Origin: a virus
IMG/VR virus record: IMGVR_UViG_3300024059_000004
Coordinates: 1-46,654 of that record
Reading direction: 5' to 3' (one strand)
DNA: 46,654 bases
Below the pieces are notes generated by a model that saw only the letters and a program-made list of their open reading frames with translations, ran no database searches and was not told the origin of the DNA. How positions within the stretch are numbered: position 1 is the stretch's first letter; every line of letters begins with the position of its first letter. The position numbers were made by a program, and so were the translations under genes. Shown here piece by piece: positions 41,004 through 46,654 of the stretch.

Positions 41004-43723
41004 TCGGCTAGGTCGCCAAACGCCTTCTTGAATGATTGGTTGGTCAGTGGAAAGTCTAAGCATTGTTGCCGACCACCACCTAAATCCGTGCCAGCATCAA
41101 TCGATGAGCGTACCCGCTTCATACCCTGATCTGTCAGGTCTTTCATAACATGCGTCACAGTGGCTCCATATTGCCCGTAGAGCCATTGTTCAAAATCTCG
41201 CTGAACGACACGGATAATCTTGTCGGTCACAGCGATGCGGACGCTAGGGGGGTTCTTGATGGCATTTCGCATGATCTTATAGGTCCGCTTACCCTTCATA
41301 GGCATTAGATCGGATTTTATAGTGAAGTCTTTGAACTCATGGATGAATCGAGCAACCATTGATACTGAGTGGTCCAGAGGCTTTTCGTACTTAGTCTTCT
41401 TCACAGTCCGCATTTCATGGAACTGTTCTACCAAATAGGTCTTTAGCTCGGGCACATTGAATTTGCAAATCCCTATCTTGTTGGCCAGAAAGGCTCCAGC
41501 TAACAGGGTGGACATTGTGGTTAGCCAGAAGCGTTCATCTGAAGTTGTCTTCAGCGCTTTAGCTAGCCCCTGCTCAATCTTGTTCACAAGGTCTTTAGCT
41601 GAAGCCTCATTCTGAGCTAGCCACGCGGCGTACTCAGCGCCAGCACACCCATAGTTCTTGCTGGCTTTTGAATAGAAGTGTCTAGCGGTGGCATCATCCA
41701 TCGATTCATCTTTTATCGGGACAGCATAGATTTCGTAGACACGAGCCATACCTGCGTCAGAGCTGCCGCCTACCTGCTCGATGTGGTCCCGCATTGCTTC
41801 ATTGGATGCTACGGTTAGCATCAGCTCCCACTTCCCTACCGCGCGCTCCTGAATACTGCTGGTAAGGCGTTGCTTCTCAATACCCTGCGCGATCCGGAAA
41901 ATAGTCTTGATGAATTTCTGGACCTCGTCTTTTTCCCTGACCTCGTCCCAATAGGCAGGGAGGTGAGTTAGGGTGCCTAGCCGGTGAGCTACAGCGTTGT
42001 CTGTCGCGTCTACCGCAAGCATACCGCCCTGAGGATTCCCCCAGACCGCCTGTGCTACTCGCATGGCTGTACTCTTGCCTGTGCCGGTGTCACGGCTAAC
42101 TACGCTTAGAATCGCGCCTACGGAGCCTGTGAAGGTCACCAGTGGTGATGCAAACGCAGCAGCAAGGATGCACCAGACCGCGTGCCTCGGTTGACTCAGT
42201 ATGTGATTGGCGCACTGCTGCCATGGCCCTATGTCACCATGTGGTGAAAAGGTATCGTGGAAATTCTGATCTTTGATAAAAGCTGGGGTGTCTGAGCCAT
42301 CCTTGTTGTAGATTTTTCCACCATAATGAAACCCGTCTTTAGTCCAGCCAAGGCTTGATACCATGGGGTGCGATTTCTTTTGTTCCTCAAGTTCTTTTGT
42401 CCATGCGTTCATTAGACGAGTCAGCTCCTGTATATGGGGTTGGTTCATTGTCCGGTTATATTTTGCCAGTAGAGTGTTCGTCGTGCGGGGGTCACCAAAT
42501 TGGGTCATATCTGTATTGATTGTCTTATCACCCATATTAAACTTCACGTAGGTCGCGACACCAAAGTCGCACGCTATGCTCACGTTACCTACGCGCCATG
42601 GTATTACCTGCTCCCATTCATCGTCATCCGAATTGTATCGCTCTACACCGTAGGTGCCATCGCGCCATGGGTACGGGAGTAAACTCTTTTGTCCATACGC
42701 CAAAGCAATAGGCGAGTTGATGTTGCCATAGTAAGGACAGGTCTGGCAGACGTTTGAATTTTTGGCAAAGGTGGAGCACAAATAAGGACCATTGTCTGAC
42801 TTGGTCCTGAGACCTTCAGCATACTTCTTGTCAACTTTGTTTGGATCATAGTCCGGATGCTGGTCGCTTATTTTGTGGATATAATCTATACCATCGTCAG
42901 TGTAGACAAGGGTCTTGATAAGTCCTCTCCACAAAGGCTCAAGGTGGTGCTGGCCTCCAGTGGCTACGGCCTCCCCAAACAAAGGGCATTGATCGATCAT
43001 ATCCTGAGTTTTACTTGGCTTGCTGGATTGTAGACCACCCCATAATTCAGAATTCATATCAGGGTTTGCCTGATTGATGGGTACGACATTGGATGGTTTA
43101 TGGGTAGGGGCTGTGTCTTTAAATGGTTGGAATACTTTCTTGAACGACTCGAAATCAAATAGCTTCCCCTCAATGACGATTTTGCAGGGTAGTGGATGAT
43201 CTGGGTTTTTCTGGTTCAGTGTCTCAGGAGCGCGGAGTATTCGCGCAGCGTCCTTGGTGCTAGTTGGGTCAATCTTCAAATTGGTTGTTGAGCACGCTGC
43301 CTCAATTGCGCGTGACCATTCTTCCCATGTACCCTTGGTTACTTCGTCTTTGATTACCCAATACAAGTGATACCCGTTGCCCGAATCTACGACTATCGAT
43401 GGTCTCGGTAATCCAGCAACCAGAGCCTCTTTTATGGCTTGGGTAGCCAGCGCCTTGGAGTCGTATTCTTTCCCCGGCTTACAATCAATATCAACATACC
43501 AGCATCGTTTGGTGGTGCAGTCTCCCTGTGTACGCTTCCCTCTAAACGCGCCGGTAGCGAAAAAAGCATTATGGTGTCGTGCTTTGATCTGCCGCAGTGA
43601 GTCAACAGATGCCTCAATGGTTTCGTGATTGAATTGTCTGACAATACCTTGGTTGGTTATTTGGACAGTATAATAATTACCCTGTGTCGGCAGGACAGTT
43701 CGTAAAAAGTCGGTCAGTTGCAT
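41000..43723 (-). CDS. primase-polymerase/helicase fusion
   Basis: A 907-residue replication protein. Residues 70-180 are an archaeo-eukaryotic primase-type domain: D78 and D80 in YVDIDC, H119 in SGNGYHLYW, then DPTSTKDAARILRAPETLN. A Cys cluster follows near residue 325 (CSTFAKNSNVCQTC), which may bind zinc. The C-terminal half is a DUF927/superfamily-3-like helicase with Walker A DTGTGKST (545-552) and Walker B AYWDEVRE near 590. It would prime and unwind phage DNA. It follows the SSB-like gene after a terminator-like hairpin. Confidence 0.85.
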   Translation of the reverse strand: MQLTDFLRTVLPTQGNYYTVQITNQGIVRQFNHETIEASVDSLRQIKARHHNAFFATGAFRGKRTQGDCTTKRCWYVDIDCKPGKEYDSKALATQAIKEALVAGLPRPSIVVDSGNGYHLYWVIKDEVTKGTWEEWSRAIEAACSTTNLKIDPTSTKDAARILRAPETLNQKNPDHPLPCKIVIEGKLFDFESFKKVFQPFKDTAPTHKPSNVVPINQANPDMNSELWGGLQSSKPSKTQDMIDQCPLFGEAVATGGQHHLEPLWRGLIKTLVYTDDGIDYIHKISDQHPDYDPNKVDKKYAEGLRTKSDNGPYLCSTFAKNSNVCQTCPYYGNINSPIALAYGQKSLLPYPWRDGTYGVERYNSDDDEWEQVIPWRVGNVSIACDFGVATYVKFNMGDKTINTDMTQFGDPRTTNTLLAKYNRTMNQPHIQELTRLMNAWTKELEEQKKSHPMVSSLGWTKDGFHYGGKIYNKDGSDTPAFIKDQNFHDTFSPHGDIGPWQQCANHILSQPRHAVWCILAAAFASPLVTFTGSVGAILSVVSRDTGTGKSTAMRVAQAVWGNPQGGMLAVDATDNAVAHRLGTLTHLPAYWDEVREKDEVQKFIKTIFRIAQGIEKQRLTSSIQERAVGKWELMLTVASNEAMRDHIEQVGGSSDAGMARVYEIYAVPIKDESMDDATARHFYSKASKNYGCAGAEYAAWLAQNEASAKDLVNKIEQGLAKALKTTSDERFWLTTMSTLLAGAFLANKIGICKFNVPELKTYLVEQFHEMRTVKKTKYEKPLDHSVSMVARFIHEFKDFTIKSDLMPMKGKRTYKIMRNAIKNPPSVRIAVTDKIIRVVQRDFEQWLYGQYGATVTHVMKDLTDQGMKRVRSSIDAGTDLGGGRQQCLDFPLTNQSFKKAFGDLAD

Positions 43724-43740
43724 AGCAGTCTCTTATTGTA

Positions 43741-43810
43741 AAAGAAGGCGGTGCCTCACTCCCACGTGCTGCTCTTGGGTCTAGCCAGAACAGGGGGAAG
43801 CAAGGCACCG
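43741..43810 (-). terminator. terminator-like hairpin between SSB-like and primase genes
   Basis: CGGTGCCT (43749-43756) is complementary to AGGCACCG (43803-43810), with more pairing inside (TCCC/GGGA). On the minus strand the stem is followed by TTCTTTT (about 43741-43747). It lies 20 bases after the SSB-like gene and would reduce transcription of the primase gene. Confidence 0.5.
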
Positions 43811-43829
43811 GCCCATCAGCATAGGCTTA

Positions 43830-44807
43830 TTACCCGAGACTGTCCAGATCGGCCAAAAGATCATCAAGACTGGATTCTTCTTCGGAATCTTCCTCAACTT
43901 CTTCAACTGACTCGACTGGCTTTGCAGCAGCTTTCTTCGTGGCTGCTTTCTTTGTAGCTGCCTTTTTCTTAGGCGGTTCTGCAACTTCTTCCTCAGCAAT
44001 TTCGACTTCGTCCTCAAAGTCCAGTGATACTGCGGCCTGAGGCTCGGGCTTTGGTTCAACAGCAGCAGCAGCCGGTGCTGCGTGCTCAGCAGCAACTTCA
44101 AGGATTGCCTGAACCTGTGGGCTCCGACTCACTTCAGCCACTTCCATGAGTTGTTCCTCGGTCAGAGGACGAGTAGGCCGAAAGGTCAGCTTGGGGAAGC
44201 TGGCATCAAGATCAAAACCCATTTTTGTCCCGACTGCGTTATAGGGGAAACCCTTACCCGCCATCCCCTTGCCATACAGCGCGAGGTCAGCCAGTGAAGC
44301 AGCAGGGACACGCAACAGCATGGCACCGTCATACTTCTTGTTCAGGATGTCACCCAGAGGGACGACTGCGATACGGCGGTTATCGCCACAAGCTTTTGTC
44401 TTCTTGCCAGCCGGGGTAATCTTGCTGCCCCACACATTCTGAGGACAAGTGGCGCAGGTATTTGACTGCGGTGTTCCTGAACCAGCATCGGGCGTAATAC
44501 CATCGACGGACCAGCAGTCAGGGGCCTCAGCATCGCCTTCAGCATAAGCCTCAGCATAGAAGATTTTGCTTACATTGCGTGAGGCTTTGACGATGACACA
44601 TTCCAGTGATGCTACTGGCTCACCATCAGCGGTCACTACCGGCTCAGTTTCACCACCTTTGGATATGCGCCAGCGACTGCCACGAATAGAGACCACGGCA
44701 AAGCCAGCTTGGATACCATCGTACAAGTCACCGGCAAGGTCGTCGGTGTTGAATACATCCGCAATCTCTGCGGGTAAATTGTTTCTAATGTTGGCTAGAT
44801 CGCCCAT
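43830..44807 (-). CDS. single-stranded DNA-binding-like protein
   Basis: A 325-residue protein: a beta-rich N-terminal region with a Cys set (CATCPQNVWGS... ACGDNRR, about residues 116-145) and VVPLGDILNKKYDGAMLLRVPAASLADLALYGKGM. An acidic and Lys/Ala linker (KKKAATKKAATKKAAAK) and a strongly acidic tail ending SLDDLLADLDSLG follow. An acidic tip is typical of SSB proteins, which use it to recruit replication partners. The neighbours are a primase/helicase and a SNF2 helicase, in keeping with replication. The identity is inferred. Confidence 0.6.
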   Translation of the reverse strand: MGDLANIRNNLPAEIADVFNTDDLAGDLYDGIQAGFAVVSIRGSRWRISKGGETEPVVTADGEPVASLECVIVKASRNVSKIFYAEAYAEGDAEAPDCWSVDGITPDAGSGTPQSNTCATCPQNVWGSKITPAGKKTKACGDNRRIAVVPLGDILNKKYDGAMLLRVPAASLADLALYGKGMAGKGFPYNAVGTKMGFDLDASFPKLTFRPTRPLTEEQLMEVAEVSRSPQVQAILEVAAEHAAPAAAAVEPKPEPQAAVSLDFEDEVEIAEEEVAEPPKKKAATKKAATKKAAAKPVESVEEVEEDSEEESSLDDLLADLDSLG

Positions 44808-44821
44808 AGGTTATTGCTCCG

Positions 44822-45019
44822 TTAGTTTCCAGTATTTTTCTTGGGTGCGGCTTTCTTAGTCGCGGCTTTCTTCGGCGCTGGGGGTTTTGCCCTAAGTGCT
44901 TGTTCGTTCCGGACCTTCGAGGTTATGTCCACCATTGCCGGGGCTTCTTCGCCCGATAGTTGGACACGGTTTAAAAAAGCTAGCAGGTTGTTCAGGTTTG
45001 CATCGGTAAGTTGTATCAT
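44822..45019 (-). CDS. small protein with AKKA tail (65 aa)
   Basis: A helical start (MIQLTDANLNNLLAFLNRVQL) and a basic tail PKKAATKKAAPKKNTG, which resembles the linker of the next protein. It overlaps the upstream 128-residue gene by four bases. No family is recognised. Confidence 0.6.
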   Translation of the reverse strand: MIQLTDANLNNLLAFLNRVQLSGEEAPAMVDITSKVRNEQALRAKPPAPKKAATKKAAPKKNTGN

Positions 45020-45402
45020 TTTTTGAACCTCGCGAAGGTCTCTGATGTGATGACGACCCCCGGGGGGAGCTCGCCGGTTGATTCCCTGAACTGGTCAACA
45101 GCCTCGGGAGTAAGTTTCATCTGCATCATGTCAATCAAGTCATTATCCAGAATGAATGGGCGCAGCAACTTCCAGTCGTCGATCTTGGGACGAACAGTTG
45201 TGCTCTGGTACGTTGTACCTGCTGCAGTCTTCATGTTTTGAACACCCGCTTTCTGCAGTTCAGCAAGCACGAGGTTTTCAATCTTGGTCATTGCCTCGTT
45301 GTAAGGTGCGAGAATGAGTTTGTGCTCATCCGTAAGCACTTTCTTTTTGTCGCGTAGTTCAATGAACTTAGCTACGGCTCGCTCAATTACTTGGTCGGTC
45401 AT
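45016..45402 (-). CDS. conserved phage protein, unknown (128 aa)
   Basis: The helical start (VIERAVAKFIELRDKKKVLTDEHK), KTAAGTTYQSTTVRPKIDDWKLLRPFIL and the ending TGELPPGVVI match a family of small conserved proteins found in many tailed phages near replication genes. Their function is unsettled. It overlaps both neighbours by four bases. Confidence 0.65.
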   Translation of the reverse strand: MTDQVIERAVAKFIELRDKKKVLTDEHKLILAPYNEAMTKIENLVLAELQKAGVQNMKTAAGTTYQSTTVRPKIDDWKLLRPFILDNDLIDMMQMKLTPEAVDQFRESTGELPPGVVITSETFARFKK

Positions 45403-45701
45403 AGCAGCATATCCCCTGTTTCATATTTACGAGCTATATCGTCATCCCATGGCAGGGGTTCAGGTTCATCGTGGAATACGATGCGGGTCCCATATTCAGG
45501 GTGACCGTGTACCAGCATGGCAGTCTTGAAGCTGTCCCACACAGAGGTGGACTTGCAAGCGGTAAGCCAGCGAATGGCACAAGAGCCATCGGTGAAAATG
45601 ATGCCTTCGTATTGGGCTTCACCTTCGGGGTTTTTTTGGTTTGAGTTGTGAGTAGCATGGTGCGTATCCATGTCGTCACGGTATGCGGTAAATCGTTTCA
45701 T
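45399..45701 (-). CDS. small protein, unknown (100 aa)
   Basis: The product has a polar, His- and Asp-rich start, then GIIFTDGSCAIRWLTA and a region with SVWDSFKTAMLVHGHPEYGTRIVF. No family is recognised. It is first after the leftward promoter at 45736-45763. Confidence 0.6.
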   Translation of the reverse strand: MKRFTAYRDDMDTHHATHNSNQKNPEGEAQYEGIIFTDGSCAIRWLTACKSTSVWDSFKTAMLVHGHPEYGTRIVFHDEPEPLPWDDDIARKYETGDMLL

Positions 45702-45735
45702 TGTCAGTCTCTCTGGTTATATCTCAGTCGCAATA

Positions 45736-45763
45736 ACTATACACTAATTTAGAGTATTGTCAA
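45736..45763 (-). promoter_or_regulatory. leftward sigma-70 promoter
   Basis: On the minus strand TTGACA (45758-45763) is followed after 16 bases by TATAGT (45736-45741). The -35 box overlaps the stop codon of the SNF2 gene. It would drive the 100-aa gene through the primase gene. Confidence 0.65.
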
Positions 45764-46654
45764 AGCCCCATTTCATCCCTGAACATTGTGAGCAAGTCGC
45801 TCTGCATGTTCCCACGTTTTTCTAATGTATTGTAAATGCGTTTTTCTATAGGTGTTGCCTGTAAATGTATAATATGTGTGTGGTGTTTCTGGCCCGGGCG
45901 ACGAATTCTAGCTGATGCCTGTTCATAAATCTCTAAATTCGGTAGCGGTGAATACCACACGATAATATTTGCTGCTGTGAGCGTGAGGCCATGAGCCATA
46001 CACTGAGGGTGAGCCGCTAACACTTTGATGTTGGCCGTGTGCTGGAAGTTATAAAATATCCGGTCCCGGTTTGACTTGTTGACATCACCTGATACGTGGT
46101 CCGTATCGTAATCAGTTTCGAGCTGGGCTTGCAGTAGTTCTACTGACCGCTTGAATGGTGTAAACACAATGACTTTCCGGTCAGTACCGTTGATGATTTC
46201 ACGTAGCTCGTTGATTCTAGGTGCGTGCGGTATCGCTGCAATAACCCCGTCTTTACCGTAAGCAAACCCGGCACCGATCTGCAGCAGCTTGCTGGTTTGT
46301 ACACCAGCGTTCATGGCGGTGATTTGGCCTTCTTCCATCTGTAAGAAATATTCTTCCTTCATTTGTTTGTAAGCTAATTTCTGTTCTTTGGTGAGCTCGA
46401 CTTCACGCGTTGACAGTGTAATCGGCGGGATGTCCGTGCAGTCATCTAGCTTGTATCGCACAGCTGGCTTTAAGGCAGCAAACGCGGTTTCTTTTGAGTC
46501 GGGTCGCGGTATCCATTTGAAAGGCGTGATTTGCGTCATCGTTTCATTCTTAAACGTCTTGAAGTATTTCGGTACTAGCTTGGGTGTTAGCAGCTTGCTT
46601 TGACCATACACGTCAGTCGGGTCCTTAGGCATTGGGCCACCTGTCATGCCCCAC
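45760..46654 (-). CDS. SNF2-type helicase (5' end missing)
   Basis: About 298 residues of the C-terminal part of a SNF2-like ATPase are visible. They begin at motif III (MTGGPMPKDPTDVYGQ); the open frame continues past the window edge as WG, so Walker A and B are not visible. Motif IV-like KVIVFTPFKRSVELLQAQL, then motif V AHGLTLTAANIIVWYSP and motif VI QASARIRRPGQ are clear. Such phage enzymes translocate on DNA and probably help replication. Confidence 0.88.
   Translation of the reverse strand, partial: WGMTGGPMPKDPTDVYGQSKLLTPKLVPKYFKTFKNETMTQITPFKWIPRPDSKETAFAALKPAVRYKLDDCTDIPPITLSTREVELTKEQKLAYKQMKEEYFLQMEEGQITAMNAGVQTSKLLQIGAGFAYGKDGVIAAIPHAPRINELREIINGTDRKVIVFTPFKRSVELLQAQLETDYDTDHVSGDVNKSNRDRIFYNFQHTANIKVLAAHPQCMAHGLTLTAANIIVWYSPLPNLEIYEQASARIRRPGQKHHTHIIHLQATPIEKRIYNTLEKRGNMQSDLLTMFRDEMGL

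Overview
The window is a 46.7 kb piece of a tailed double-stranded DNA bacteriophage, or a prophage/metavirome contig of one. The particle is most likely podovirus-like (short tail). The evidence is a head gene series of large terminase, portal, scaffold and major capsid protein, followed by short connector proteins and tail fibres. There is no tape measure, no tail sheath and no tail tube. After the fibres comes a set of three internal virion proteins (475, 516 and 2645 residues) in the position of the T7 gp14-gp15-gp16 ejection proteins. No phage RNA polymerase, DNA polymerase, integrase, tRNA gene or CRISPR array is visible. The promoters I can see look like host sigma-70 promoters, several with a 16-base spacer, so host RNA polymerase probably does the transcription. 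The host is probably a Gram-negative, perhaps aquatic, bacterium; that is inference only.

Layout. (1) 1-4254, minus strand: the start of an unseen gene, a MoxR-type AAA+ ATPase, a DUF3150-like partner, then very small unknown genes. The intergenic DNA here holds operator-like palindromes and iteron-like repeats. (2) 4255-4833: a divergent noncoding control region of about 580 bases with a very GC-rich hairpin and a rightward sigma-70 promoter. (3) 4834-8324, plus strand: a tightly overlapping run of small genes, including a ribbon-helix-helix regulator, a probable small terminase, coiled-coil proteins, tiny membrane proteins and a YkgJ-type Cys-cluster protein. (4) 8372-10601: an unusual cassette of a collagen-like secreted protein, a membrane-anchored His-x-His protein, a stand-alone tail-collar domain and a sulfotransferase. 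(5) 10601-18501: large terminase, portal, small virion proteins, scaffold and capsid, with a strong terminator just after the capsid gene. (6) 18565-26002: connectors, a pair of related small proteins, two duplicated glycine-rich fibres and a collar-domain fibre. (7) 26036-27215: lysis genes. (8) 27212-41003: a tail nozzle-like protein, a GNAT-fold protein, the ejection proteins and an HNH-like protein. (9) 41000-46654, minus strand: a primase-polymerase/helicase, an SSB-like protein, small genes and a SNF2 helicase cut by the window edge.

If the genome is circular or circularly permuted, the two minus-strand blocks could form one leftward replication/early block. The plus strand would then be the late block, with transcription diverging near 4.3-4.8 kb and converging at 41.0 kb, where the two stop codons share the bases CTAG.

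The most remarkable gene is the 2645-residue protein at 32731-40668. It combines an ejection-protein-like position with a clear macro (ADP-ribose binding) domain, an ADP-ribosyltransferase-like segment, an HExxH metallopeptidase motif and a PLxRFG motif. It is a 'polyvalent' protein that may be injected with the DNA to act on host ADP-ribosylation. Other points of interest are the MoxR-DUF3150 module with a shared 16-base leader motif, the sulfotransferase/collagen/HxH cassette beside the terminase, and a fossil of a tail-fibre gene duplication.
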